A stretch of DNA of 64,000 nt from CAWHXG01 sp963833235 (GTDB taxonomy: Bacteria > Pseudomonadota > Alphaproteobacteria > Rhodobacterales > Rhodobacteraceae): assembly GCA_963833235.1 (NCBI GenBank), contig CAWHXG010000001.1, positions 62,001 to 126,000 on the forward strand. Direction: 5' to 3'. Below are positions 42,151-51,353 of this stretch, in pieces. Made by a program: the position numbers and the translations under genes. Below the pieces are notes generated by a model, which worked only from the letters and a program-made list of their open reading frames with translations, was not told the DNA's origin and ran no database searches. Positions within the stretch are counted from its first letter, which is position 1; the number at the start of each line of letters is the position of its first letter.

Positions 42151-42972
42151 ATGAAGCGTGCCGTTCTCTTCGCCTTGGGGCTTCTGTCCCTGGCCGGCGG
42201 CGCCACCGCGCAGTCGCGGGCCGATCACGTACTGGTGCAATCCACGACCTCGACGCAGAATTCCGGGCTCTTCGATGCGATCCTGCCGCAATTCACGGAC
42301 GCAACCGGGATAGAAGTGCGGGTGGTCGCTGTCGGCACCGGTCAGGCGATCCGCAACGCCCGCAACGGCGACGGTGACGTGCTCTTCGTGCATTCCTCGG
42401 CGGACGAGGCGGCCTTCGTCGCCGAGGGCCACGGGGTGGAACGGTTCGACGTGATGTACAACGATTTCGTGGTGATCGGTCCGGCGACTGATCCCGCCCG
42501 GATCCGTGGCGAGGCCAAGGCCGGTCAGGCTCTCGACCGGATCGCCGGGGCGCAGGCGATCTTCGTGTCCCGCGGCGACGACAGCGGCACCCACAAGGCG
42601 GAGCTGCGGCTCTGGTCCGGAACGGGGGTCGATCTGGCCGCCGCGTCGGGGGGCTGGTACCGCGAGACCGGCAGTGGCATGGGCGGCACGCTCAACGCCG
42701 CCGTGGCGATGGGGGGCTATACCCTCACGGACCGTGCCACCTGGATCGCCTTCGGCAACAAGGGCGATCACCGCATTTTGGTGGAGGGCGATCCGGCGCT
42801 CTTCAACCAGTACGGCGTGATCCTGGTGGATGCGGCCCGGCATCCGGGCGTCAACGGCGCCGGAGGCCAGGCCTTCGTAGATTGGCTGATCTCGGCCCCA
42901 GGTCAGGCGGCGATCGGGGCCTTCCGGATCGACGGCCAGCAGCTTTTCTTCCCCAACGCGCGGGGCGGCTGA
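42151..42972 (+). CDS. tupA: Tungstate-binding periplasmic protein
   Basis: 273 residues, signal peptide 1-20 (ATA-Q). The oxyanion-binding signature VQSTTSTQNSGL near residue 29 is that of TupA, followed by FVSRGDDSGTHKAEL and RETGSGMGGTLNAA. Here the binding protein is last (B-C-A) rather than first. The stop is only three bases from the convergent dabA stop, with no terminator between. Tungstate selectivity is inferred from family. Confidence 0.92.
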   Translation: MKRAVLFALGLLSLAGGATAQSRADHVLVQSTTSTQNSGLFDAILPQFTDATGIEVRVVAVGTGQAIRNARNGDGDVLFVHSSADEAAFVAEGHGVERFDVMYNDFVVIGPATDPARIRGEAKAGQALDRIAGAQAIFVSRGDDSGTHKAELRLWSGTGVDLAAASGGWYRETGSGMGGTLNAAVAMGGYTLTDRATWIAFGNKGDHRILVEGDPALFNQYGVILVDAARHPGVNGAGGQAFVDWLISAPGQAAIGAFRIDGQQLFFPNARGG

Positions 42973-42975
42973 AGC

Positions 42976-45429
42976 CTACGCCGCGCGGCGCAGGCCTTCG
43001 CCCGTCTCCTCCCACTGAAGCCCCCCGACATAGCGGTGGGAAACCGCGCCCTCGGCATCCATGGCGAAGAGGTGCAGCCAGCCATTGTCGAGCAGGTCGG
43101 CGACCCCGCGATGCGCGGCGATCACGTCGTTCATCGCCTCGGTGGGCGCCTCGATAATCACCGAAAGCCGCAGGGGCTCGTGCAGCAGCCGCCGCCCGTC
43201 ATGGACGGATTGCCAGGGCAGGCCGCTGCGCAGGTCGCCGCCGTTGCCCTCGGCCACGCCGAGAAGGCCGGTCACATTGTGCAGAACCTTGTTTCCGCTT
43301 CCAAAAACCTGATTGTCGACGCTGGAGCCGTAGTATTGCAGGCTGATCCAGCTGGCGACGACCATCGGGGCGGTCATGATGAGGGTCAGCACGCCGAAGC
43401 CGTCGTCGGCCTCCCAGTCGTAACTCTGCAGGAACGCGCGGCCGCCCAGATCGCACCCGGCGGTGCGGTGCCGGGGCGCCGCGACGAACGCGGCGCAGCC
43501 CGCCAGCCCCCATTCCGGGCGGACCTGCGCCCAGTCCCGGGCCCGCGCCATGATCTGCGCATCGACGGGCGCCCCCGCCGGCAGGTGCAGCGTCCCGGCG
43601 CGCTCGGCCCGGGCGGCGCGGCCCGCCTCCGCCAGCCACTTGCGCAGCTCGACCAGATCGGCCGCGTGGCTCTGCGGTACCGCGTCGGCACCGAACAGCG
43701 CCATCTCGTCGGTCGTGGTGTCGTGAAGCCCACCGAGGAAGAAGGTATCCTCGGGAATGGCGATGCCCCGTTCGGCCAGCCCCGTGCGCACCTCGGGCCG
43801 GTTCAGGATCGCCGCGGCCACGCGGGCGTTCGCCTCGCCGGTATGCCCACCGCATGCACCGCAGTCGAGGCCGGTCGCATGGGGATTGTTGACGGTGCTG
43901 GACCCATGTCCGGCCAGCAGGACGAGCCGGGCGAAATCGCTTTTCAACGACATGCCCGTCAGCACGGCCTGGGACATGTCGATCATCTGCGCTTGCGTGA
44001 ACCCCGTCTCGCGACCGTCGAGCATGCCCGCGTCGATCCGCGGCGTCAGGCGATCCGCTGCCGCGCCCAGCCCCTCGGACGAGGGATGCGGAACGGGCCG
44101 GGTGAGGCGGAAGGCATCGGTGACAAGCTTGGCTGCATAGGTCAGCCCGAGGGTCTCCACGAAGGCGAAGGACGAGACCGCCGCCAGCTTGAACGATTTC
44201 CAGGCCCGGGCGGCACGGCGGGAGAGGACGCGCCGCCCGAGGATCGCCTCTTCCTCCTTAATGTCGGCCTGCGCGATCCCCTCCTGCACGACGAATTTCG
44301 GTGTCAGCAGAACGGGGCATTGCGCGCCGCCATGGGCCTGCCCGATGGGAACGTATTCGATAGGATAGCCGAAGAATCCCGCGAACCCGATGGTCTGGAT
44401 CGTGGGCGATGCGGCCTCCATCGCGCGACGGAACACCTCCGAACGCACGTCGATGCAGAAGGCGGCCTGCACCGCGGGGCGGTCGAGGCTTGCCACCGAA
44501 GGTTCCCCATGCAGCCGGCCCAGGAATTGCCGCTGCCAGGCGGCCTCGAGCGCGCCCTGCCACACGGCATCGACCCAACGATCCTCTTCGGCCGGCCCGG
44601 CCCATGTGGCTGCGTCCCGCGACCGCGTCCAGGCCTCCGGCACGCGCGGCAGCAGATAGGCCTCCCAGGCGGCGAGGATGGCCAGAAGCCCGGCGAGGGT
44701 ATCGGCCGGGCGCCCGTAAAGCCGGTCTTCCCAATCGAGGTGCGCCACATAGCCGGCCCATCCGCCGACACTCATCAGCAGACGATGGAAGTACGGGGTC
44801 AGCTCGTCTTCAGAAAGGCCAACGCGGGCTGTGGCCTCGGCCAGCATCTCTTCGGGCCGTTCCGGCATCGCGGCGATCTCGGAGCGGAAACGGGCCATCC
44901 CGTGAACCTCCGGCGTGCGATCGATCAGCGCCTCGGCGCGCCACGCCTCGAAGGGCGCCATATGGGCGAAAGGCGAGGCCCAGCTTGCCTGCCCTCGGTC
45001 GAAATGTGCCGCCGCCCAGGCAGAGATCCTCTCGACGACGAATTTGGCCTCCCCTGCCGTTTCCGCCACGGTGGGAAGCGGTTGGGGTGCCGCGGCGGGC
45101 TTTCGAAGCGCCGCCTTCGCCGCGGCCGGATCCGCGGCGCCTTTCGGGGCCTCCGGCAGGCGCGCGATCGCCTCCAGCAGATCGGCGTCGGTGATGCGCC
45201 CCTCTTCCAGCGCCGCGAGATACCGCTGCCGCGGCAAGGCCATCCGCGCCCCGGCCGCCCGCCCCATGATTGCTGCCGCCTCGGGAAGGCTTCGGTCCGC
45301 CAGGCCGAGGAATGGGTTGACGGCGACGAAATTGCTCAGTGGCCAGAGCGGGGCGATCAGCGCGGTCGCCGCCCCTGCCTCATTTCGAACGGCGTCGACG
45401 GTCGGCTGGGATTGCTGGGTCGGGGTCAT
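42976..45429 (-). CDS. dabA: Inorganic carbon transporter subunit DabA
   Basis: 817 residues (DUF2309/UPF0753). Large cytosolic, membrane-associated subunit that is thought to trap CO2 as bicarbonate using proton flow through DabB. Carbonic-anhydrase-like zinc ligands are present: Cys and Asp in FCIDVRSE (about 324, 326), His in LAGHGSST (about 507) and Cys in DCGACGG (15 residues later), the same spacing as the characterised DabA. ATG 45429; a longer frame upstream overlaps dabB. 14 bases separate it from dabB. The stop abuts tupA tail to tail. Confidence 0.94.
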   Translation of the reverse strand: MTPTQQSQPTVDAVRNEAGAATALIAPLWPLSNFVAVNPFLGLADRSLPEAAAIMGRAAGARMALPRQRYLAALEEGRITDADLLEAIARLPEAPKGAADPAAAKAALRKPAAAPQPLPTVAETAGEAKFVVERISAWAAAHFDRGQASWASPFAHMAPFEAWRAEALIDRTPEVHGMARFRSEIAAMPERPEEMLAEATARVGLSEDELTPYFHRLLMSVGGWAGYVAHLDWEDRLYGRPADTLAGLLAILAAWEAYLLPRVPEAWTRSRDAATWAGPAEEDRWVDAVWQGALEAAWQRQFLGRLHGEPSVASLDRPAVQAAFCIDVRSEVFRRAMEAASPTIQTIGFAGFFGYPIEYVPIGQAHGGAQCPVLLTPKFVVQEGIAQADIKEEEAILGRRVLSRRAARAWKSFKLAAVSSFAFVETLGLTYAAKLVTDAFRLTRPVPHPSSEGLGAAADRLTPRIDAGMLDGRETGFTQAQMIDMSQAVLTGMSLKSDFARLVLLAGHGSSTVNNPHATGLDCGACGGHTGEANARVAAAILNRPEVRTGLAERGIAIPEDTFFLGGLHDTTTDEMALFGADAVPQSHAADLVELRKWLAEAGRAARAERAGTLHLPAGAPVDAQIMARARDWAQVRPEWGLAGCAAFVAAPRHRTAGCDLGGRAFLQSYDWEADDGFGVLTLIMTAPMVVASWISLQYYGSSVDNQVFGSGNKVLHNVTGLLGVAEGNGGDLRSGLPWQSVHDGRRLLHEPLRLSVIIEAPTEAMNDVIAAHRGVADLLDNGWLHLFAMDAEGAVSHRYVGGLQWEETGEGLRRAA

Positions 45430-45443
45430 TGCGGGTTCCTTCC

Positions 45444-47015
45444 TCACAGCGAGTCGATCCGCAGGATGGGTGCGCTGCGCCGAGTCAGCCAGGCATTGAC
45501 GTAAAGTCCGTTGGCGGCATGCACCCGCGCGGCGCGAAAGGCCGCCGTTCCGACCAGGCGGGGCGCCAGAGCCTGCGCCAGGGTCACGGCCGCGAAGCTG
45601 GCCACCGCGAGGGCCATGATGATCAGGCCGATCGGCCCGGGTTCCGGGATCGGCGGCAGGGTGGGATACATGAGCCACCGGGCCACGGCCTGAAGGGCAA
45701 AGTAGGCCACGGTCGCGCCGGCCGCCGCCGCGCAGGTTCGCCCGATGACGAAGGATTGCGCGCCGCCGCCGAAGGACTGCGCGATCAGCAGGAACAGCCC
45801 CATCACGAGGATCGCCCCAAGCGACAGCAGGGTCGCCGTGCCTTCGGCCGGTGCAAGAAGCCAGCCAATGCCGGCATAGAGCGCAAGGGCCAGCACTAGG
45901 CTCGCGACCAGCGGCAGCGCTCCCGACCTGTCGGCGGGGTCCGGGGCCCAGGCACCGCGGGCGATCTCGATCACGCTTCCCGACGCGAGGAAGGCGTGCG
46001 CCTTGTAGAGCGAATGCGCGACGATATGCAGAACCGCCAGCGGAAACGCCCCAAGCCCGCATTGCAGCAGCATGAAGCCCATCTGGGCCAGCGTCGACCA
46101 CGCCAGCGCGACCTTCACGCTGGTCTGCGTCAGCATCACCACCGCCCCGAAGAGCGCGGTGAAGCCGCCGAGGATCGCCAGGAGGTGCAGCGCGGGGGGC
46201 GTCATCAGCATCACGTCGGCGAACCGGATGATAAGGAACCCGCCGGCGTTGATGATGCCGGCATGAAGCAACGCCGAGACCGGCGTCGGCGTTTCCATCA
46301 CCTCCGTCAGCCACCCATGGCTGGGGAATTGCGCCGACTTGAGAAGGGCTGCGATCGCGAGCAGGAAAGCTGCGAACCACACGGCCACGGGCGCCGTGCT
46401 TTCCCCGGTACGCGCCACGCCCAGGATCGTGGCGATGTCTCCGGTTCCGAAGGCCCGGGCGAGCAGCAACGCCGCGGCGATCAGGCAGGCGTCGCCGATC
46501 CGGGCGGTCAGAAACTTCTTGCGCGCCGCGATCACCGCCTTCGGGCGTTCGGGATAGAAGACCAGGAGCCGGTGCAGCGCGAGGCTCGTCGATATCCAGG
46601 CGAGGGTCAGTTGCGTCAGGTTCCCCGCCATCACCAGCAGCGAGACGGCGGCGAGTGTCAGGCACAGCCCGCCAAGGAAGATCCCCTGCCGCGCATCGCC
46701 ATCGAGGTAGCTTCGGCTGTACTGAACGACGACCAGCCCGATGAAGTTGACCAGAACCAGCATGACCACGCTCAGCGCATCGAGCCGCGCGGACAGGCCG
46801 AAGCCCGCCAAGCCCATGGCCGGGCTGGTCATCGGCCCCACGGCCATCAGAAGGATCACGCAGAACGTCGCCGTGCCAAGCGCTAGGACCGTAGCGGTGC
46901 GGCTCGCCATCAGCATCAGCCGCGGCCGTCGCCCGGGAACGGCGAGCGACAGGAGGGCCGCCGCCAAGTAACCGAGCGGGATGAGGTAGGCGATCAGGGC
47001 GAGGCTGTGGGTCAT
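45444..47015 (-). CDS. dabB: Inorganic carbon transporter subunit DabB (NuoL-like proton channel)
   Basis: 523 residues, about 14 helices, a member of the Mrp/NuoL proton-pumping family that supplies the gradient for DabA. The channel lysine and glutamate motifs appear in LKSAQFPSHGWLTEVMETPTPVSALLHAG and the HIVAHSLYKAHAFL helix. ATG 47015 starts MTHSLALIAY; the extra residues to 47063 are unlikely. First gene of dabB-dabA, divergent from a LysR gene. Confidence 0.93.
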   Translation of the reverse strand: MTHSLALIAYLIPLGYLAAALLSLAVPGRRPRLMLMASRTATVLALGTATFCVILLMAVGPMTSPAMGLAGFGLSARLDALSVVMLVLVNFIGLVVVQYSRSYLDGDARQGIFLGGLCLTLAAVSLLVMAGNLTQLTLAWISTSLALHRLLVFYPERPKAVIAARKKFLTARIGDACLIAAALLLARAFGTGDIATILGVARTGESTAPVAVWFAAFLLAIAALLKSAQFPSHGWLTEVMETPTPVSALLHAGIINAGGFLIIRFADVMLMTPPALHLLAILGGFTALFGAVVMLTQTSVKVALAWSTLAQMGFMLLQCGLGAFPLAVLHIVAHSLYKAHAFLASGSVIEIARGAWAPDPADRSGALPLVASLVLALALYAGIGWLLAPAEGTATLLSLGAILVMGLFLLIAQSFGGGAQSFVIGRTCAAAAGATVAYFALQAVARWLMYPTLPPIPEPGPIGLIIMALAVASFAAVTLAQALAPRLVGTAAFRAARVHAANGLYVNAWLTRRSAPILRIDSL

Positions 47016-47080
47016 CTGGGTCTCCGGTGCGCAGGACGCGGCCCCCCATGTCTTAACGGGCACGAACCATTCCCTTAAAT

Positions 47081-47104
47081 TGATTGATCAGAACGGATCG
47101 ATCA
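47081..47104. promoter_or_regulatory. Inverted repeat between dabB and the LysR gene, likely regulator site
   Basis: TGATTGATC-N6-GATCGATCA: nine-base arms with one mismatch, 66 bases before dabB and 14 bases before the LysR ATG. Placement in a divergent LysR/target gap is the classical site of LysR autoregulation and activation. Confidence 0.6.
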
Positions 47105-47117
47105 CTATAACAGAACG

Positions 47118-48083
47118 ATGGGCGCGCTGAACTATAATCACCTCCGGTACTTCTGGGCCGTGGCCCACGACGGGAACCTGACCCGTACGGCGGAGCGGCT
47201 CGGCGTCGCGCAGTCTGCCCTGTCGATCCAGATCCGCAAGCTCGAGGATCGGATCGGTCACAGCCTGTTTGAGCGGCGGGGCAAGCAGCTGATCCTCACC
47301 GAGGCGGGGCGCATTGTGCTTGACCATGCCGATGTGATCTTCGCCGCCGGGGCCGAGCTGATGGGTACGCTCGCGAAGACGGGCGCCGCCCAGCGGCAGG
47401 TCCTGCGCGTCGGCGCGCTCGCCACGCTCTCGCGGAACTTCCAGATCGCCTATCTGCGGCCCCTGCTCGGGCGGCCCGATGTGGAGGTCGTGTTGCGATC
47501 CGGAAGCCTTGGAGAGCTTCTGCCCCTATTGGAGGCGCACCGGCTCGACGTGGTTCTGGGCCAGAACGCCCCGCAGCACGATGGGGCGACGCTCTGGATC
47601 GCACAGGCCATTGCCGAGCAGCCCGTGGGGCTGGTGGGAACGCCGGAGCGGATCGGCCCCGCGGCACCGTTAGAGGAATTGCTGGCGCGCGAACCCCTGG
47701 TGCTGCCCGGAGCCGGGAGCGGCGTGCGCGCGGCCGTCGATGCCCTTCTCGAGACCCGCGGGATCCGCCCCAACATTGCGGCGGAGGTCGACGATATGGC
47801 GATGATGCGCCTGCTCGCCCGCGAGGGGATCGGCCTTGCGGTCGTCCCACCCATCGTCGTTCAGGACGAACTGGCCAGCGGGCGCCTCAAGGAGGCCAGC
47901 ACCTTCCCCAGGATCAACGAGACCTTCTACGCGATAACCTTGCGGCGCCGGTTTCCCAATCCGCTACTCGCCGCGCTGCAGGCTGCGGAGTTTCCGGCTT
48001 TTGCCGGGCCGCTTGCAACAGACAGCGATGAAGGAGACCAAGAAAGTTTTAGGGAAAGCCGCCCGGGCGGCGGAAATCTCTAA
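47118..48083 (+). CDS. LysR-family transcriptional regulator, probably of dabBA
   Basis: 321 residues. N-terminal winged helix (NLTRTAERLGVAQSALSIQIRKLEDRIG, about 20-47) and a substrate domain. MGALNYNHLRYFWAVAHDGN is typical of NhaR-like LysR proteins. Divergent from dabBA, as LysR or CbbR-type regulators often are for carbon-uptake genes. What it senses is unknown; a high CO2/low CO2 signal is inference. The C-terminal 25 residues are acidic and not conserved in the family. Confidence 0.9.
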   Translation: MGALNYNHLRYFWAVAHDGNLTRTAERLGVAQSALSIQIRKLEDRIGHSLFERRGKQLILTEAGRIVLDHADVIFAAGAELMGTLAKTGAAQRQVLRVGALATLSRNFQIAYLRPLLGRPDVEVVLRSGSLGELLPLLEAHRLDVVLGQNAPQHDGATLWIAQAIAEQPVGLVGTPERIGPAAPLEELLAREPLVLPGAGSGVRAAVDALLETRGIRPNIAAEVDDMAMMRLLAREGIGLAVVPPIVVQDELASGRLKEASTFPRINETFYAITLRRRFPNPLLAALQAAEFPAFAGPLATDSDEGDQESFRESRPGGGNL

Positions 48084-48094
48084 ACCTTCCGTTA

Positions 48095-48129
48095 GCATCT
48101 TGGGCGCTAGTGACATTAGCCAAAGATGC
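48095..48129. terminator. Hairpin between the LysR gene and the sensor kinase gene
   Basis: GCATCTT pairs with AAGATGC, extended after one mismatch by GGC/GCC, with a loop of about 13 bases. No T run. It lies 12 bases after the LysR stop and 58 before the kinase ATG; either terminator or kinase control element. Confidence 0.4.
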
Positions 48130-48186
48130 GACTGTGCTGATGGTTTTACTCAGCGTCGCACCCCTTAGACGGTAAAGGCGGTGGCC

Positions 48187-49851
48187 ATGACCAAGGGTAA
48201 AGTGTCATTTATGGGTCTCGTGCTTCTCATATGGGGAATGGCGGTGTTCGCCCAGGCCCAGGAAGCGGTCGAGGAACGACCGCTTCGGATCGGCGTCGGC
48301 TCGATCCGGCCTTTCGCCTTCGTCGATGCCGCCACCGAGCCCAGCGGCCTTGGAACGGAGCTTCTCAGGTTGGCGGCGGATCGTGCCGGGATCGAGCTGA
48401 ACCTCATCTCCTACCCTTCCCCGGCGGAGATGATCGCGGCCACCAGAGACGGGCGCCTCGACGGCGTCGTGGCCCTCTCGCCGACCCCGCAGCGAACCTT
48501 CCTGCGGTTCACCGAACCCTACGCGATCAACGGCCTTTCCGCATACCGAAGGCGCGATGGTCGCCCCGTCACCAGAGAGAGCCCGGGATCCGTGGGCCAT
48601 GTCGGCGGAACCTTCACGGAGACCGTCGCCAGATCCCTGACCGCCGAAACGCATGTCGGCTACAGCAGCAGCGAGACGTTGTTCGTGGCTTTGGCCGACG
48701 GGCAGGTCGATGTGGCGGTCCTGCCGGATCAGACCTTCCTGCGGCTGGTCGCATTGTTCGGGCTGCGCGGATCCTTCGAACCGATCGGAGAGCCGTTGCG
48801 GATCATGCCTATTGCCTTCGGCATCACGCTCGAGCACACGGCCGCATTCGAACGGTTGAATGCGGCGCTTCTGCCGATCCTCGCCAGCGAGGAGTTCGCG
48901 GAAATGGCCGACCGGTGGCTTCTGCACCCCAACGACGCGCGGGACTGGCGGCCCCTGGTCATAACGAGCCTGGTGACCACGATCGTCCTCGGTGCGCTGG
49001 CGATGATCCTGCTGATGCGTCAGCGCACGTTGGCCGCGCAAAGGGAAAGCCGGATTGCGCTGGAAGGCGAGCAACGCTCTCGTGCACTGAACGCCCAGAT
49101 ATCTCAGAAGAACAGGGATCTGGAATTGCGGAACACCGAGGTGGAGCGCCTTATCTATATCGTGTCCCATGATCTGAAGAGCCCGCTGATCACCCTGCGC
49201 GGCTTCACCGGCTTGCTGCGGCGGGCGATCGCCCAAGGCAATTTCGAGAAGATGTACGACACCTGCGACAAGATCGACCGAAGCTCCTCGAAGCTGTCGC
49301 GGATCACCAGCGCGGTGCTGGAACTCGGCCGGCTGGAGCGAGGAGAGATCGTACGAACGAACCAGAATGTGGCGACGATCCTCGACGATGTGGTCTTCTC
49401 GCTGCAAGCCAAGATCGCCTCTGTTGGCGCGATCGTCGACGTCGCGTGCGAGCCTTGCGACGTGCCCGTCGATGCAGACCTCACTTCGATGGCGGTGCAG
49501 AACCTGATCGGAAACGCACTGCAATACGGGTGCCCCGAACCCGGCATGCGCATTCTGGTCAAGGCGGGGCCCGGCTTGGACGGCGCGGGCCGCCCGGCTC
49601 TGGTGATCTCGGTAGGCGATTCCGGCCCGGGAATTCCCGACAGCTTCCACAGGGAGGTCTTCACCCTCTTTCGCAGGCTCCACCCGGAAGACGGGCACAG
49701 CTCTGGCATTGGTCTCGCAATCGTCCAGAAGGTGGCCGACAAGCATAACGGAACGGCTCATATCGAGGAGGCTCCCGGCGGCGGTACCTTGGCGACGATC
49801 GTGTTTCCCGATGTCCCCGGCACCACATCACTGGAGGATATGGCGGCATGA
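48187..49851 (+). CDS. Sensor histidine kinase with periplasmic solute-binding domain
   Basis: About 554 residues: signal peptide, SBP_bac_3-type domain (about 33-250; LRIGVGSIRPFAF), one transmembrane helix (about 257-279), a short coiled coil, HisKA with IVSHDLKSPLITLRG and HATPase with NLIGNALQYG, GDSGPGIP and SSGIGLAIVQKV. ATG 48187 (GTG 48181 also possible). The stop overlaps the response regulator ATG. It would sense a small molecule such as an amino acid in the periplasm; ligand unknown. Confidence 0.9.
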   Translation: MTKGKVSFMGLVLLIWGMAVFAQAQEAVEERPLRIGVGSIRPFAFVDAATEPSGLGTELLRLAADRAGIELNLISYPSPAEMIAATRDGRLDGVVALSPTPQRTFLRFTEPYAINGLSAYRRRDGRPVTRESPGSVGHVGGTFTETVARSLTAETHVGYSSSETLFVALADGQVDVAVLPDQTFLRLVALFGLRGSFEPIGEPLRIMPIAFGITLEHTAAFERLNAALLPILASEEFAEMADRWLLHPNDARDWRPLVITSLVTTIVLGALAMILLMRQRTLAAQRESRIALEGEQRSRALNAQISQKNRDLELRNTEVERLIYIVSHDLKSPLITLRGFTGLLRRAIAQGNFEKMYDTCDKIDRSSSKLSRITSAVLELGRLERGEIVRTNQNVATILDDVVFSLQAKIASVGAIVDVACEPCDVPVDADLTSMAVQNLIGNALQYGCPEPGMRILVKAGPGLDGAGRPALVISVGDSGPGIPDSFHREVFTLFRRLHPEDGHSSGIGLAIVQKVADKHNGTAHIEEAPGGGTLATIVFPDVPGTTSLEDMAA

Positions 49852-50303
49852 AGGTAAGCAGCGTTCTGGTGATCGAGGACAATCCCGACCATTTCGAGTT
49901 GCTCTCCGTGGCGTTCGAGATGGCGGGCCTGCCCTGCCAGCTGATCCATTGCGTCGATGGCGAAACCGGGCTGCGCACGATCCGGGAGAACCACGACAGC
50001 AATGGCCGGGCAAGTCTGCCAGACCTGATAACGCTGGATCTCAACCTGCCCGGCATCCAGGGCCACGCAGTTCTGGATGCGCTCAAGACCGATCCCGTCA
50101 CCCGAACGGTGCCGGTGATCGTGATGACCAGCTCCAACGCCGATGCGGATCGGCGCCAGGCCTACGAGAGCCACGCCAACAGCTACGTCTGCAAGCCCGA
50201 CGACTTCGATGAGCTGGCCCGTATCGCGAGTGGCTTGCTGGGATACTGGTGCAAAGTGGACGAAGGTTATCTCGGGCCGACCCGTCGCATCGCGTTGACC
50301 TGA
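49848..50303 (+). CDS. Stand-alone receiver-domain response regulator (Rcp1-like)
   Basis: 151 residues, receiver domain only. Acidic pocket IEDN, phospho-acceptor Asp in LITLDLNLPG (about 63), Thr/Ser in MTSSNA, Lys in CKPDDF. No output domain, so it probably acts by protein contact or a phosphorelay. Translation is coupled to the kinase (ATGA), so it is the likely partner. Confidence 0.92.
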   Translation: MKVSSVLVIEDNPDHFELLSVAFEMAGLPCQLIHCVDGETGLRTIRENHDSNGRASLPDLITLDLNLPGIQGHAVLDALKTDPVTRTVPVIVMTSSNADADRRQAYESHANSYVCKPDDFDELARIASGLLGYWCKVDEGYLGPTRRIALT

Positions 50304-50567
50304 GAGGCCGCAATGCCCAGCCCGGTTGGGCGGCTGCCGGGTCGCTCGACCGAAGGCGGCCCCACTTGTGAAAGCAGCTGGAATGGCAAGAGGCCGAGCG
50401 CGACGATCCCTAAGGATCGTGGAAACTCAGCCTCTTCTACATGCCAAGCCCGCGATGGGCGAAAGGAGCATCCCGCATCCGCAAACCACTGTGAGGCAAT
50501 CCGCCAGGTGGCGCCCTCATTACTGGCAAGGTCGGCAAAGAGATGGCTGGCCGCACAGATCCCGTCG

Positions 50568-51020
50568 CTAAGGCGCGATCCTCTCGCGCTCCCTGACATA
50601 GGCATGCCTGTTGCGCGGAAGGTCCTCGACCTCCCACATGAAGTTGCCCCTGTCGATCATGCGAGAGAGTTTTCGGCGGTCGAGCGGCTTGCTGAAATAG
50701 GCATCCGCATCGCTGGCCAACGATGCCCCGCGCATATCGTCCGAGATGTCGGACGTCAGCACCACGATCGGCATGCCCGCAAACTGGGGGTCACGCCGGA
50801 GCGTCTTGACGACCTCGGCCCCCGACATCATGGGAAGCCGCATGTCGCACAGCAGAAGGTCCGGTACGACCGGAAGTGTTTGCATCAGCCCCGCGATCGC
50901 AGCCTCTCCCGTCGGGAACCACCGGGTTTCGGCGCCGGGCAGAAGCTGCGCAAGCGCATCTTGCAAAAGCTCCGCATGCAGACTGTCATCTTCTATCAGG
51001 CAGATCGACTTGATCAGCAT
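50568..51020 (-). CDS. Stand-alone receiver-domain response regulator
   Basis: 150 residues, receiver only. IEDD pocket, Asp in LLLCDMRLPMMSG (about 59), VLTSDISDD, KPLDRRKL with the conserved Lys. The C-terminal 30 residues (rich in Arg and Glu) do not form a known output domain. Convergent with the kinase-regulator pair across 264 bases that hold no gene. Could take phosphate from the same kinase, or compete with the first regulator. Confidence 0.9.
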   Translation of the reverse strand: MLIKSICLIEDDSLHAELLQDALAQLLPGAETRWFPTGEAAIAGLMQTLPVVPDLLLCDMRLPMMSGAEVVKTLRRDPQFAGMPIVVLTSDISDDMRGASLASDADAYFSKPLDRRKLSRMIDRGNFMWEVEDLPRNRHAYVRERERIAP

Positions 51021-51353
51021 CGCAATCCTCCACGCCACGGGATCTTCTAGGCTGGCACGGTATATGATCGGTCAACGGGACCTGCCTTTGCGGACTGAAT
51101 TCGCTAGGATTTGCGCGGTTCTCGCGCATATCATACAGTCGCCCCTCCCGCGCCCAAATCCCGCCGGCTGAGCGCCACACATCTGCCAGATCTTCGCCCC
51201 CACGCGGTCCGGTGCAGCCATTCCGCCCAACTTTATGCGTAAGATTTGGGCAGGCGCCGCAACTCTGCGCGATGTCGGCCTTGCCGACCGTTTTTGGCAT
51301 GTTCATGGCCCGGGGCGCCGGGCATCCTGACGAAAAGTTTGGGGAGATCTTCC
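51021..51353. other. Divergent control region: receiver gene and polyamine operon
   Basis: About 333 bases without a gene. On the minus strand, TTGACC (51079-51074) stands 17 bases before a weak -10 for the receiver gene. On the plus strand, a small hairpin with a T run at 51274-51295 lies in the probable leader of the binding-protein gene. Nothing else recognisable. Confidence 0.5.
51274..51295 (+). terminator. Terminator-like hairpin in the leader of the polyamine operon
   Basis: GTCGGC-CTT-GCCGAC followed two bases later by TTTTT. It stands 58 bases before the binding-protein ATG (51354), with no plus-strand gene upstream for 970 bases, so it may attenuate the operon or end a small RNA. 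Confidence 0.45.

Noticed and set aside
42976..47049. A single 1,357-residue fusion of dabA with upstream sequence
   Set aside because: The extension is an out-of-frame reading of dabB. DabA begins at ATG 45429 with MTPTQQSQ and has its normal length.
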